Positions 17,095 to 27,154 of a stretch of DNA of 64,000 nt are shown here, one piece after another. Every line of letters starts with the position of its first letter. Position 1 is the first letter of the stretch. Both the position numbers and the translations under genes were made by a program. This DNA is from CBDCUI01 sp965223115 (GTDB lineage: Bacteria; Pseudomonadota; Gammaproteobacteria; UBA4575). A model generated the notes under the pieces. The model was not told where the DNA came from, did no database searches, and saw only the letters and a program-made list of their open reading frames with translations. The stretch covers positions 310,001 through 374,000 of the forward strand of contig OZ244982.1 of assembly GCA_965223115.1 (NCBI GenBank). Direction: 5' to 3'.

Positions 17095-18429
17095 CTAATT
17101 TTTATTTAGGTATTCTTTGGTTACTTTGAAAATGACAGGACTTAATAATGCTAATGCGATTAAGTTAGGTACTGCCATAAAACCATTCATAACATCAGCG
17201 AGTAGCCATACGAAGTTAAGTTTAATTAATGCACCAGTTAAGACGGCAACTACCCAAACAATTCTATACGGTACAATAATGGCAGTACCAAATATAAATT
17301 CAGCACAACGCTCACCATAGTAACTCCAGCCCAGTAGAGTCGTAAATGCAAATACTACTAAACCAAAAGTAACAATGTAGTTGCCATAATTTATTCCTTG
17401 GCCATAAGCAAGAGTAGAAAGTGACGCTCCTGTTTCACCACTAGTCCATGCACCAGTTAATATAATTACCAATGCTGTCATAGTGCAAATAATAATAGTG
17501 TCAATAAATGTTCCTAACATTCCTATCATGCCTTGGCGAACTGGGTCATTGGTTTGTGCCGCAGCATGTGCGATTGGTGCACTGCCTAAACCTGCCTCGT
17601 TTGAAAATACACCACGCGCAACTCCGAAACGAATGGCAGCCCAAACCGCAGCTCCTGCAAATCCACCTGTTGCAGCAGTGCCACTAAATGCGCTGCTGAA
17701 GATTAGTTTAAATGCCTCACCAATTTGTCCAAAGTTCGCAAGAATGACAATCACTGAACCTAATATATATGCAATGGCCATTATGGGTACAAGTGTGCCT
17801 GCAACATCACCAATACGCTTGATGCCACCGAGAATAACTAAACCAACAAGTATAGAAAGCACAATGCCGGTAATTAATGGATTGATATTAAAATTTGAAT
17901 TAAGTGCATCGGCTACGGAGTTTGATTGCACCATATTACCAATTCCAAATGCTGCAATGGTTCCAAACAATGCAAATAAAAAACCCAACCATTTCCAATT
18001 ATCGCCAAGTCCATTTTTAATGTAGTACATGGGTCCGCCAACTCGTTTACCACGGTCATCTGTTTCGCGGTATTTCACAGCCAGAACGGCTTCACCATAT
18101 TTTGTTGCCATGCCAAATAATGCAGTAATCCACATCCAAAATACTGCACCAGGACCGCCTAAGAATATTGCCGTTGCAACACCAGCAATATTGCCTGTAC
18201 CTATTGTGGCAGAGAGTGCGGTCATTAAAGCTTGAAATGGGCTGATCTCGCCTTGATCTTTGTCTGCTTGACCAGAAAAAAGTAATTTAAATCCATGACC
18301 AATTTTTCGCCATGGCATTAGTTTTAAACCAAGAGTGAGGTAAATACCAACACCAAGAAGCAGTGTCAGCATAACGGGTCCCCATATAAAGCTACTTAAT
18401 TGATTTAGTAATGTGTTTAAAGCTTCCAT
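17095..18429 (-). CDS. Sodium:alanine/glycine symporter (AGCS family)
   Basis: The 444-residue membrane protein has about ten or eleven hydrophobic helices and the AGCS signature near the N-terminus: QALMTALSATIGTGNIAGVATAIFLGGPGAVFWMW (in parts), followed by GGPMYYIKNGL. FSNEAGLGSAPIAHAAAQT is the conserved substrate/sodium region. It imports small neutral amino acids with sodium. No glycine riboswitch is visible in the 150-nt leader. Confidence 0.95.
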   Translation of the reverse strand: MEALNTLLNQLSSFIWGPVMLTLLLGVGIYLTLGLKLMPWRKIGHGFKLLFSGQADKDQGEISPFQALMTALSATIGTGNIAGVATAIFLGGPGAVFWMWITALFGMATKYGEAVLAVKYRETDDRGKRVGGPMYYIKNGLGDNWKWLGFLFALFGTIAAFGIGNMVQSNSVADALNSNFNINPLITGIVLSILVGLVILGGIKRIGDVAGTLVPIMAIAYILGSVIVILANFGQIGEAFKLIFSSAFSGTAATGGFAGAAVWAAIRFGVARGVFSNEAGLGSAPIAHAAAQTNDPVRQGMIGMLGTFIDTIIICTMTALVIILTGAWTSGETGASLSTLAYGQGINYGNYIVTFGLVVFAFTTLLGWSYYGERCAEFIFGTAIIVPYRIVWVVAVLTGALIKLNFVWLLADVMNGFMAVPNLIALALLSPVIFKVTKEYLNKN

Positions 18430-18581
18430 TGGCTCCCCCTTTAGAATGTGTTTTTTTTCGACTCTTATACATCTGAGCCTTATTATTTTTATTACCGATA
18501 ATTTTGTTGTTATTGCAGCTTATTGTTATCGGTTAGACAGTAGCTTAACCCAATGCTACCCTGAAATTAAAGGTAAATTTC

Positions 18582-19571
18582 ATGGATTCACCCCTATTTA
18601 GTAATCGATTTGAGCTGCAACTTCTCGCTAATCAAGAACCGTTGAATGTACTAGAGGCAGATGTGCGGTCTGGTTTATTTCATGTTCCTCGTAGTCTCCC
18701 TCCAAAATATTTTTATGATGAGAAAGGCTCCAAGCTGTTTGAAGCAATATGTAAGACAGAGGATTACTATCCGACAAGAACCGAGTATGCATTGCTCAAA
18801 GAGCATGCTGCAGAGATACTCGAAGTTGTTGAGCCAAAAACATGTATAGAATTAGGGGCGGGGACATCTATAAAAACAGAATTGTTAATATCAAAGTTAT
18901 GTGAGAATTATACTAACCCTGTGTATGTCACTATAGATGTGTGCGAAGAAGTATTAGTCGAATCCGCATATCGGTTGTTAGAAAATCATCCTATATTAAA
19001 AATTCAATCGTTTGTAGGGGAGTATGCCCCTGCAATTAGGTCATTACCGCAAGTTGATGCGCCAAAATTATTTATTTTTATTGGCAGTTCTATTGGTAAT
19101 TTTACGAACATACAAGCTATTGAGCTATTAAGCGAAGTGGCAAAAAAAATGCAAGCTAAAGATTACTTATTGTTAGGATTAGATCGAGTCAAGGATAAAG
19201 CTATACTAGAAAAAGCATATGACGATACTGATGGCATTACTGCAAAATTCAATTTAAATGTATTGAATGTATTAAATGCTAAATTGGATACAAATTTTAA
19301 TGCTGAAAAATTCTTTCATCAAGCAGTTTATAATGAACAACAACAGCAAATTGAGATGTATTTAGTATCGAATCAATCGCAGGAGATTTTATTTCCTACA
19401 TTAGACGAAACTATCCATTTACAAGAAAATGAAAAAATATTGACGGAAATCAGTCGCAAATATACTAAATCATCTATTAACCATCTGTTGTCGGCGAGCG
19501 GCCTCATGGAGCAAGCACATTTCCAACCTGAGGATGAGTTTTTCTCTCTCGTTTTAGCTAAACGTGCATGA
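18582..19571 (+). CDS. egtD: EgtD-like L-histidine N-alpha-methyltransferase
   Basis: The 329-residue SAM-dependent methyltransferase carries the EgtD blocks ELGAGTSIKTELL (about 90-102), FIGSSIGNFT, LLGLDRVKD, FNLNVLNVLN, IEMYLVS and TEISRKYT near the C-terminus. EgtD trimethylates histidine to hercynine, the first step toward ergothioneine or ovothiol-type thiols. No EgtB or other sulfur-transfer partner is adjacent, so a hercynine product or a distant partner must be assumed. The exact binding residues diverge slightly from the mycobacterial enzyme (GSSIGN in place of GGTIGN). Confidence 0.85.
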   Translation: MDSPLFSNRFELQLLANQEPLNVLEADVRSGLFHVPRSLPPKYFYDEKGSKLFEAICKTEDYYPTRTEYALLKEHAAEILEVVEPKTCIELGAGTSIKTELLISKLCENYTNPVYVTIDVCEEVLVESAYRLLENHPILKIQSFVGEYAPAIRSLPQVDAPKLFIFIGSSIGNFTNIQAIELLSEVAKKMQAKDYLLLGLDRVKDKAILEKAYDDTDGITAKFNLNVLNVLNAKLDTNFNAEKFFHQAVYNEQQQQIEMYLVSNQSQEILFPTLDETIHLQENEKILTEISRKYTKSSINHLLSASGLMEQAHFQPEDEFFSLVLAKRA

Positions 19572-19632
19572 TGTAGGAAAGAAATAGAAGGTAAACTGGG
19601 TCTTCTATGTATGGAGTTAAAATTTAGTGTGA

Positions 19633-20742
19633 ATGTTTAAAGCTAGCGTTTTAATATTATTTATTCTGTGTGCGTTCGCATTTTCGATTCATGCTGGTGA
19701 GGTCTTCTCTAAAAAAGAGTTTCCAAAAACTGATTTCTCAAAACATACTGTACCACTAACCGAGATTTATTCTGGCGGTCCACCGCGGGATGGCATCAAA
19801 CCAATAGATAAACCAGTATTTGTATCAATCGCTCAAGCAAAAAAATTCTTAGATCAACGTGAGCCAGTAGTTGTATTGACATTAGGCAATCATGCTAAGG
19901 CTTATCCATTACGTATTTTGCTTTATCATGAAATTGTTAATGATAAAATTAGTGAGCAACCAGTATTTGTTGCACATTGTCCATTGTGTAATACAGCTGT
20001 TGTGTTTAGTAGAAAAGTCGGCGATGAAATATTAGATTTCGGGACTACAGGGCGAGTGCGTGCTAGTAATTTGATTATGTACGATCGCCAAACAGAGTCT
20101 TGGTGGCAACAATTCACCGGTGATGCAATTGTAGGTAAATACGCTGGAAAATTTTTAACAGCAGTTAATAGCCAAATTACTTCGTTTGCGGAATTTAGTG
20201 AAACCTATCCGCATGGCTTGGTGCTATCGCAGGAAACTGGCTTTAAACGTTTTTATGGTAGAACGCCATACCCAGGTTATGACAATGTTGGTGGGATACC
20301 TTTTCTATTTAAACGTGAGATTGATTTTCGTTTGCCTCCCCTAGAACGTGTTCTGGCGCTGAAAGACGGTTCAAGTTCTACAATCTATCCTTTTTCATAT
20401 CTAAATAATTATCCTTTAATAAATTCTACATTTAAGGGCCAAGAAATATTGCTTGTAAGTCAGGCAAGTATGGTCTCGACTATGGATAAAAAAGTAATCA
20501 AAGAGTCAAACTCTATGTTAACAGCAGCTGCATTTGATCGAAAAATAGATAATCAAGTACTAAGTTTTAAGTTGGTAGAAAACCGTATTGTAGATAATGA
20601 AACGCATTCTGTATGGAATATATTTGGAGAAGCTATAGATGGAGAATTGCAGGGCATTAGGCTTAAACAGGTAGACAGTAATGTACATTTTGCATTTGCT
20701 TGGTTGGCCTTTTATCCAGAAGCCAAAATCATTGCTGAGTAA
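19633..20742 (+). CDS. DUF3179 domain protein, exported
   Basis: The 369-residue product has a signal peptide (to SIHAGEV) and one DUF3179 domain. Its hallmarks are KAYPLRILLYHEIVND, the cysteine pair in HCPLCNTAVVFSR (about 115-127), LDFGTTGRV, SWWQQFTGDAIVG and the late DNETHSVWNIFGEAIDG. The family is widespread in marine and salt-adapted bacteria, and its biochemical function is unknown. The CPLC pair could bind metal or form a disulfide. It converges on argF with 7 nt between stops. Confidence 0.85.
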   Translation: MFKASVLILFILCAFAFSIHAGEVFSKKEFPKTDFSKHTVPLTEIYSGGPPRDGIKPIDKPVFVSIAQAKKFLDQREPVVVLTLGNHAKAYPLRILLYHEIVNDKISEQPVFVAHCPLCNTAVVFSRKVGDEILDFGTTGRVRASNLIMYDRQTESWWQQFTGDAIVGKYAGKFLTAVNSQITSFAEFSETYPHGLVLSQETGFKRFYGRTPYPGYDNVGGIPFLFKREIDFRLPPLERVLALKDGSSSTIYPFSYLNNYPLINSTFKGQEILLVSQASMVSTMDKKVIKESNSMLTAAAFDRKIDNQVLSFKLVENRIVDNETHSVWNIFGEAIDGELQGIRLKQVDSNVHFAFAWLAFYPEAKIIAE

Positions 20743-20749
20743 TTAAATA

Positions 20750-21652
20750 TTATTCCATTAAGTGCTCGAGTAATGCCTTTTGTGCATGCAAACGATTTTC
20801 GGCTTCATCCCAAACGACACTGTGTGGCCCATCTAATACATCTTTGGTAACTTCTTCTCCACGATGTGCTGGCAAACAATGCATAAATAATGCATCTTTG
20901 TTTGCAAGGTTTAGTAAAGACTCATTTACTTGGTATCCGAAAAATATTTTTTTTCTTTCATCTTGTTCTTCCTCTTGCCCCATGCTGGCCCAAACGTCTG
21001 TTACTACTAAATCTGCATCTTTAACTGCTGCAGATGGTTCGGTAGTAACATTTATTATATTTCCTGCAGATTTTACAATGTCTGCATTAGGTAAATATGG
21101 TTCAGGGCAAGCAATATTTAGTTTAAATCCAAACTGACTTGCTGCATTTATGTAGGAGTGGCACATGTTATTGCCATCACCAATCCATGCTACGGTTGCA
21201 TCTTTGATGTCTCCACGGTGTTCGGTATACGTTAGCATGTCAGCTAATAACTGACATGGGTGATACAGATCTGTTAGACCATTTATAACGGGAACGGATG
21301 AGTAGTTGGCAAAAGTTTCTACATGTTTATGTTCGAAGGTTCTGATCATCACCGCATCTACCATGCGAGAAAGCACACGTGCGCTATCTTCTATAGGTTC
21401 TCCACGTCCAAACTGTGTATCTCGGGGGGACAGAAATAATGCATGACCGCCTAATTGAATCATGCCGGTTTCGAATGAAACACGTGTACGTGTTGAGGAT
21501 TTGTCAAAAATCATAGCCAAAGTTTTATTTTGTAGTGGGGTATGACTTTTGCCTTGTTTTTGCAACTCTTTTAATTTAATGGCACGCGCTAAAAGTTCTC
21601 TAAGCTCGTCGCTAGAGAAATCGAGTAAGGTTAAAAAATGACGAATGCCCAT
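20750..21652 (-). CDS. argF: Ornithine carbamoyltransferase
   Basis: The 300-residue enzyme joins ornithine and carbamoyl phosphate to citrulline in arginine synthesis. Carbamoyl phosphate is bound by KSSTRTR (51-57). HPCQ follows in the second block, and DVWASMGQEEE and MHCLPAHRGEE give the ornithine loop and catalytic Cys. It lies 17 nt after argD on the same strand, and argG is about 10 kb away in the same window. Confidence 0.97.
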   Translation of the reverse strand: MGIRHFLTLLDFSSDELRELLARAIKLKELQKQGKSHTPLQNKTLAMIFDKSSTRTRVSFETGMIQLGGHALFLSPRDTQFGRGEPIEDSARVLSRMVDAVMIRTFEHKHVETFANYSSVPVINGLTDLYHPCQLLADMLTYTEHRGDIKDATVAWIGDGNNMCHSYINAASQFGFKLNIACPEPYLPNADIVKSAGNIINVTTEPSAAVKDADLVVTDVWASMGQEEEQDERKKIFFGYQVNESLLNLANKDALFMHCLPAHRGEEVTKDVLDGPHSVVWDEAENRLHAQKALLEHLME

Positions 21653-21669
21653 GTGTTGAAAAACTTTAT

Positions 21670-22854
21670 TTATTTTGATTGTGTAAATTTATTAATGCAG
21701 GTTGCTACTATTTCCACAATAGTATCTGCATGTGCTTGTTCCAAAATAAGTGGAGGAAGTAAGCGTATTACATTGTTTGCAGTTACATTAACTAGTAGTC
21801 GATGCTCTAAACATAAGTCGACTATTTCGCTACAAGGCGAGTCTAGTTCAATACCAATCATCAAACCTTTGCCACGAATATCTAGGACATGGCCATTGTT
21901 TGAAAATTTTTCGCCTAACTTTTTGAGTATATACTGACCTTGTTGGGTCGCATTTTCACATAAATGATCGGACTCAATCGTTTGAATGGTTGCAAGACCG
22001 GCACGACAGGCAAGAAGGTTGCCACCAAAAGTAGAACCATGTGAGCCTGGTGCAAATAAATCAGCCACCTGACTTTTAGCTAAACATGCACCGATAGGCA
22101 CGCCATTAGCAAGACCTTTTGCAACAGTAACCACATCTGGCTGAACATCTTCATGCTGATAGCAAAACCATCGTCCCGTTCGACCGTTTCCTGTTTGCAC
22201 TTCATCAAGCATCATGATGATTTTATAATCATCACAAAGTTTTCTGATTTCGCTAAGGTATCCAGAGTCTGGGATATTAATGCCACCTTCACCTTGTATT
22301 GGTTCTAATAGAATCGCAGCTACATCTGTATTGTTATTCAATATAGATTGTATAGCATGAATATCATTGTAAGGTGCGCGAATAAATCCTGGCACTAAAG
22401 GTTCAAAACCAGCATGGGCTTTTCGGTTGCCCGTTGCAGTAAGTGTTGCCATGGTTCTGCCATGAAAACTATTTTCCATCACAATTATAGATGGTGATTT
22501 AATGTTTTTGTGGTGTCCATATACCTTTGCTAGCTTTATAGCAGCTTCGTTTGCTTCTGCACCTGAATTGCAGAAAAAAGCTGCATCCATACTTGCAACT
22601 GAACATAACTTGGAGGCGAGTTCTTGTTGAAGGTCAATAGTATAAATATTTGAAGTATGGATTAGTTTCGAAGACTGGTCCGAAATGGCTTGCACAACAT
22701 TGGGATGGGCATGACCTAAGCCACACACAGCAATACCTGATAAGGCATCAAGATATCTTTCATCTTCGTCAGTATCTGTGTACAGCCATACACCTTCTCC
22801 GCGCGTAAACGCTATGGGTTTGCGTGCATAGGTATGCATTAAATGAGTGTCCAT
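21670..22854 (-). CDS. argD: Acetylornithine aminotransferase
   Basis: The 394-residue class-III PLP aminotransferase makes N-acetylornithine in arginine synthesis. It shows GSGIAVCGLGHAHP-like N-terminal folding (LDALSGIAVCGLGH), FCNSGAEANEAAIKLA, SFHGRTMATLTATG, EPIQGEGGI, MLDEVQTGNGRTG and the PLP lysine in TVAKGLANGVPIGA. It is followed 17 nt later by argF, forming an argDF operon. Confidence 0.95.
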   Translation of the reverse strand: MDTHLMHTYARKPIAFTRGEGVWLYTDTDEDERYLDALSGIAVCGLGHAHPNVVQAISDQSSKLIHTSNIYTIDLQQELASKLCSVASMDAAFFCNSGAEANEAAIKLAKVYGHHKNIKSPSIIVMENSFHGRTMATLTATGNRKAHAGFEPLVPGFIRAPYNDIHAIQSILNNNTDVAAILLEPIQGEGGINIPDSGYLSEIRKLCDDYKIIMMLDEVQTGNGRTGRWFCYQHEDVQPDVVTVAKGLANGVPIGACLAKSQVADLFAPGSHGSTFGGNLLACRAGLATIQTIESDHLCENATQQGQYILKKLGEKFSNNGHVLDIRGKGLMIGIELDSPCSEIVDLCLEHRLLVNVTANNVIRLLPPLILEQAHADTIVEIVATCINKFTQSK

Positions 22855-22901
22855 AATTTCAACAATTTTATAACAATAAAATTTAGTACGGCTAAAACAA
22901 A

Positions 22902-22924
22902 AACGGTGGCTCTATGCCACCGTT
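22902..22924 (-). terminator. Rho-independent terminator of the PuuD-like gene
   Basis: Nine-bp arms AACGGTGGC and GCCACCGTT enclose a 5-nt loop. Read leftward the stem is followed by TTTTTGTTTT, which fits termination of the membrane protein gene that ends at 23029. On the + strand GTTTT follows, a weaker signal. Confidence 0.8.
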
Positions 22925-23028
22925 GTTTTGTGAGTAGCTTAATTATAATACTGCTTAGAAATTAAGCAAAAATAATAAATTCAACATTACAGCCGAGTTT
23001 ATTATTTAATGAGCTAATTGTACCTTTT

Positions 23029-23610
23029 CTAAAAAGGTAAGCCGTGCGCATGGCCGACCATGCACATAATCATTGGAATTGATAACAGTGTATTCGTGCG
23101 TGAAGCCATGCCTGCAATTTTCTTAGCCTTAGCTTTTTCGTCATCACTAGCAGGTTTGATTCCCAGTACTTTTTTCTGGTTCGGCCAAATTAATCCCCAT
23201 ACATTGAGTAACATAATGGTACCTAGCCATGCACCAATACCGATAACGGTTACACCGCTGGTGGCAAAAAAATGTGTTGTGAATCCACCTACGAACTCTA
23301 AGGCGCCGGCACCGGTAATCCAGGTAGCCAATGCACCCCAACGAAACCAAGCGAGTGCACGTGGTGCTACATATTTACCAATCGCTGCGGGTCCTGGTCC
23401 ATCACTGTCTGCGGCTGCTTCGCCTAGTGCGGGGACTTGGACAAAATTAAAGTAATAAAGTAGGCCAATCCATACGATTCCTGCTAATACGTGTAGCCAT
23501 ACGATGAACGACCAGGTGTTAAATGTTGAAGGGCTAAAACCTAGGGCTATGATAACTGCCAGTATCACGCCCAGGATAATTGTCCCAAGAATGGAGTTTA
23601 ATGGATTCAT
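23029..23610 (-). CDS. PuuD-like (urate hydroxylase N-terminal type) membrane protein
   Basis: The 193-residue protein has four or five membrane helices. FIVWLHVLAGIVWIGLLYYFNFVQVPAL (in parts, about 34-62) and ALAWFRWGALATWITGAG follow the membrane domain of PuuD-type urate hydroxylases, and several conserved histidines and tryptophans are kept. The C-terminal cytochrome c domain of full PuuD is absent, so urate oxidation cannot be assumed. Such short homologues are common and of unknown function. The gene stands alone with its own terminator. Confidence 0.75.
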   Translation of the reverse strand: MNPLNSILGTIILGVILAVIIALGFSPSTFNTWSFIVWLHVLAGIVWIGLLYYFNFVQVPALGEAAADSDGPGPAAIGKYVAPRALAWFRWGALATWITGAGALEFVGGFTTHFFATSGVTVIGIGAWLGTIMLLNVWGLIWPNQKKVLGIKPASDDEKAKAKKIAGMASRTNTLLSIPMIMCMVGHAHGLPF

Positions 23611-23979
23611 AACGGTGTCCTTTGATTTATTTTTTAATAATTCTTATTCGAATCAGCCAATATAGCTTATTTTTATTAAATTTATTATAACGAAGCCACT
23701 TAATAAACTTAAAGAATAATTATAACTTTTTGAAAATAAAGGAGAAATTATTTTTTTAGTTCTATTTGTGTGTATACCTGTTTATTATCTGCATACTGTT
23801 AATCGTATGAATCATAGGGGTAATAATAGCTACACACTACACTATGCTTAGATCTCGCTGATCACTACTAGGCTCAAAAATGTAGATTTACTAATGCCAA
23901 GTTAAAAGTTTTATGTAAATAGGTTTTTTTTAGTTTTTTAGAGTGATGCTAATTAATAGCAGCGTTAAATTAGAAAATA
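23611..23979. other. Non-coding AT-rich interval
   Basis: Between two same-strand genes I see no small gene, tRNA or convincing terminator. A short TGCTA/TAGCA hairpin near 23946-23960 lacks a T tract in the relevant direction. The stretch must contain the promoter of the PuuD-like gene. Confidence 0.4.
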
Positions 23980-26325
23980 TTATTTCATTTTATTTGATTC
24001 ACCAATTTTGAAAATAGTCGCATCATTGTTAATGACAATTTCATTAGCTGGCTTAGGCGTGCTGATGTAATAGCCTTGTGCATGTTCACAGCCAAGATCT
24101 TTTAAAATATTTAATTGTCCAATGTTCTCGACACCTTCTGCAATAACTTTTTTATTCAACGCTTTGCCCATTGCAATAATAGCTTTAACGATTGCTTGAG
24201 AGTCGTTGTCATTACCTAGGTCTTTTATGAATAATCGATCTATCTTTAATGTTTGTACAGGGAGTTTTTTAAGATAGCTTAATGAAGAGTACCCTTTGCC
24301 AAAATCGTCGATAGCGATACTAATTCCTAATTTGTTAATTTTGTTTAACAGATTGTAAGTGTGTTCATCATCGCTAAGGAATAGGCTTTCTGTGATTTCA
24401 AATTCTACATTTGTTTTCCCCGTGTCAAAATCAGAGATCAAATCTTCTGCATTTGAAATAAAGTTTTCGTGACGCAACTGTTTAGCTGAAATATTAATCG
24501 AAATTTTGGATAGTGCTTTGTGTTGAAGTTGCCATTGTTCGCATTGTCGAATAGCCTCTTTAATTACCCATTCACCGAGAGGAACAATATATCCATTATC
24601 TTCAGCGTAAGATATAAATCGATCAGGACGTATCACGCCTTTAGTAGCATGATTCCAGCGTATGAGTGCTTCTGCCCCTGAAATTTTTCCAGTTGCTAAG
24701 TTCAATTGTGGTTGGTATGCAAGGAATATTTCGTTTCGTTCTAAGGCATGAAATAAATCTGCTTCAAGTTCTGCTTTTTCACGTATTTTTTCTTGCATCG
24801 TTCCAGTAAAGTATATATATCTGCCTCGACCTAATTGTTTCGCTTTATACATAGCGATATCTGCTTTTTGTACAAGTTCTTCATAGGTGTTGCCGTCTCT
24901 AGGATAGATAGATATACCAATGCTAGCGCCAATGAATTGTTCGTAATTTTCAATATAAAATATATCTGATAATCTTTTTATGATTTTTTCTGCTGCAATG
25001 CTTATATTATTTGTGTCATTAGTAGTAGGTGCTATCACGACAAATTCATCACCTCCATAGCGCGCTATGAAATCTGAGCCTTGTGAGCAAGACTTAATTC
25101 TACTTGCTGCAGCAGCCAATAATTTATCGCCTGTAGCATGACCTTGAGAATCATTAACTATTTTAAATCTATCAAGGTCTATAAATAAAAATGCGAAACA
25201 ATGATTATTGTCTTTAGTGTTAGCTATGCTTAAATCGATATGTGCATTAAGTGCTCTTCGATTTGGCAAACCAGTTAAGTTATCAAAATTAGCTTGTTGT
25301 AGAAGTTCTTTTTCGCGTTTTGCGAGTTCGGAAGACATAAAATTAAATGAGTCTCCTAATGCTTGGAATTCGTCATTGCTCGTAAGTTTGATTTTTTCAT
25401 CAAATTCACTTTTAGCAATTCTTTTTGTTAAGTGCGACAGCTTTTCTAAAGGTATAAGCATCTTTGATATTTGCTGTAGACTGATCCATGAGACTAATAT
25501 AATAGCTAGCAATAAAGCTGGTAATAACGTGTGTGCAAATGCTTTTATAGGTGCAAATAAGGTGTTATTTAGCTCAGTATAATAAACAATCCAGCTGTCA
25601 GAGTTGAAATGACCATTTAAGTATAATTCCCAAGATGCGACAGTATAATTATGACTATCTAGGGTGATGGAGTGGATTTTATGTGTGTCGTTTGCGAGTT
25701 TATTAAGGTTCGAATTAAAAAGTGCAATAAATTTATTATTAGAGCAATTAAGAATATCTTTATTTTTAATCACAATGCATATATCTTCAGAGCCTGAAAA
25801 AATATCCATTGCGCCAAAAATGTAATTTGATTTAATCTTTGCGGAAACCAGTTTAGGCGAATCAAATTCATTCTGTATTCTGAGCATATATATCTCTACA
25901 TCAGAATTGAATTTATCACGCGAAATGACTAGCTTGGTATTTCCTTTATTTAAATGGGTTAAGTCGGAAAATTTAACATCTTTAGGCAATCGGTTATATT
26001 CAATACTAGTAATTATTGAAGAGTTAGTCAGGGGGGTTGTTTTTTCATTTGTTGCGCTTTGAGATTCGTTTACAGCCTCATTGGTTTGTAATGCAATAGA
26101 TCTTATAAACTGATCTTCGGCAATTAATAAACGATCATAAATTGTCATGCCGTAAGACTTGCTAGATGCTATCAGATGCTCGCGTGAATGTTCATATAAT
26201 AATGAATTTACATAGTTGTAAGATAGTATTGCTACTAAGGTGATAGGGACTAATGCTGCTAGAACGAAAAGAAAAAATAAACGTCTCGCAACTTTGCTAG
26301 AAAGAAACTTTCGCTGGACTTTCAT
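23980..26325 (-). CDS. Membrane-bound GGDEF-EAL c-di-GMP turnover protein
   Basis: The 781-residue protein has a first transmembrane helix (about 15-37), a periplasmic sensor of about 225 residues, a second helix (about 265-287), a HAMP-like linker, a GGDEF domain with intact ARYGGDEFVVIA and an EAL domain with EALIRW, DDFGKGYSS, LKIDRLFI and HAQGYYIS. Both catalytic sites look complete. The periplasmic region is not a recognised fold. It starts 9 nt after the pseudopilin gene, so the two are probably one transcript. Confidence 0.93.
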   Translation of the reverse strand: MKVQRKFLSSKVARRLFFLFVLAALVPITLVAILSYNYVNSLLYEHSREHLIASSKSYGMTIYDRLLIAEDQFIRSIALQTNEAVNESQSATNEKTTPLTNSSIITSIEYNRLPKDVKFSDLTHLNKGNTKLVISRDKFNSDVEIYMLRIQNEFDSPKLVSAKIKSNYIFGAMDIFSGSEDICIVIKNKDILNCSNNKFIALFNSNLNKLANDTHKIHSITLDSHNYTVASWELYLNGHFNSDSWIVYYTELNNTLFAPIKAFAHTLLPALLLAIILVSWISLQQISKMLIPLEKLSHLTKRIAKSEFDEKIKLTSNDEFQALGDSFNFMSSELAKREKELLQQANFDNLTGLPNRRALNAHIDLSIANTKDNNHCFAFLFIDLDRFKIVNDSQGHATGDKLLAAAASRIKSCSQGSDFIARYGGDEFVVIAPTTNDTNNISIAAEKIIKRLSDIFYIENYEQFIGASIGISIYPRDGNTYEELVQKADIAMYKAKQLGRGRYIYFTGTMQEKIREKAELEADLFHALERNEIFLAYQPQLNLATGKISGAEALIRWNHATKGVIRPDRFISYAEDNGYIVPLGEWVIKEAIRQCEQWQLQHKALSKISINISAKQLRHENFISNAEDLISDFDTGKTNVEFEITESLFLSDDEHTYNLLNKINKLGISIAIDDFGKGYSSLSYLKKLPVQTLKIDRLFIKDLGNDNDSQAIVKAIIAMGKALNKKVIAEGVENIGQLNILKDLGCEHAQGYYISTPKPANEIVINNDATIFKIGESNKMK

Positions 26326-26334
26326 AAATTAATA

Positions 26335-26808
26335 TTAAAAGTCTTCTGCAAAACCTATAAAAGAACCATCCCTACCTCGAATGATATCGTCCTGCGAATT
26401 AGGAGTTATAATTTGTATATTCGACAGACCATCTTCGCCTTTGCTGTACAAGTCATAATCTGAATTTATAGGGATGAGATTTTTATCTTTTCTTCTGTCA
26501 CCAGGCGGATTGCTAGCAAAATCTAAATAAGCATATGGATTACCCCATGGATCGCGTTCACCATCCATATTTATATCTGCAAGTGAGGTTGGATAAGCTC
26601 CATTGTCTAATCTATATTCTTCAAGTAACAGTTGTATGATTGTAATGTCGTTAACTGCTTCTTGAGACTCTGCGCGTTTTCCATAATCTTGATATGCAGG
26701 AATGGCAACCATTGCAATGATGCCGATTACAGCAAGTGCAAGCATCAGTTCGATTATTGTAAAACCGGATACATTGTATTTGCAGTAGTATATTCTTCCT
26801 GTATACAT
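26335..26808 (-). CDS. GspG-like pseudopilin (type II secretion / prepilin family)
   Basis: The prepilin signal is clear: a basic 15-residue leader ending in Gly15, then FTIIELMLALAVIGIIAM with Glu at mature position 5. The globular part keeps the GspG features DPWGNPYAY, YDLYSKGEDG and a late DDIIRG, which bind calcium in GspG. At 157 residues it is of GspG length. No gsp operon is in the window, so it may be a stand-alone pseudopilin or belong to a secretion system elsewhere. Confidence 0.82.
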   Translation of the reverse strand: MYTGRIYYCKYNVSGFTIIELMLALAVIGIIAMVAIPAYQDYGKRAESQEAVNDITIIQLLLEEYRLDNGAYPTSLADINMDGERDPWGNPYAYLDFASNPPGDRRKDKNLIPINSDYDLYSKGEDGLSNIQIITPNSQDDIIRGRDGSFIGFAEDF

Positions 26809-27154
26809 ATTAATCTGTTAACCAGCAATGTTATTTATGTAGTTTTGCTTAAAATAATTTTCTGTTTTGATTTTGTAATATTGATAACGGCATTTACTAT
26901 TTGTAGTTTAAGTAATTTGCCTAATAAAACAGTTTTTTTTTGTGAATCAATTTACAAACTGTGGAAAAGTATTTGCCAAGAAGTATTAAAGGTTGCTTTT
27001 TACTTATGAATGGACATTTTATTTGATTGTGTGCAACCGCTATTTGGCCACATATTTTTAGTTGAAGGCTTGTGAATATTAATTATTTTTGTGATGAAGT
27101 TTGATTTTTAGATTGGCATATATAATAAGTAGTAAACATAGTAATTGAAATAAC
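26809..27154. other. Divergent AT-rich control region
   Basis: The stretch lies between the divergent pseudopilin and hydantoinase genes. No gene, tRNA or repeat is evident. It must contain both promoters, but no consensus can be fixed by eye. Confidence 0.4.

Noticed and set aside
18430..18581. Glycine riboswitch upstream of the AGCS symporter
   Set aside because: The leader shows none of the conserved glycine aptamer pieces on the minus strand.
23060..23455. A + strand gene opposite the PuuD-like gene
   Set aside because: It is an opposite-strand shadow of a well-supported membrane protein, with no ribosome site or recognisable family.
23029..23610. Complete urate hydroxylase PuuD
   Set aside because: The cytochrome c domain is missing and there are no other urate pathway genes nearby.
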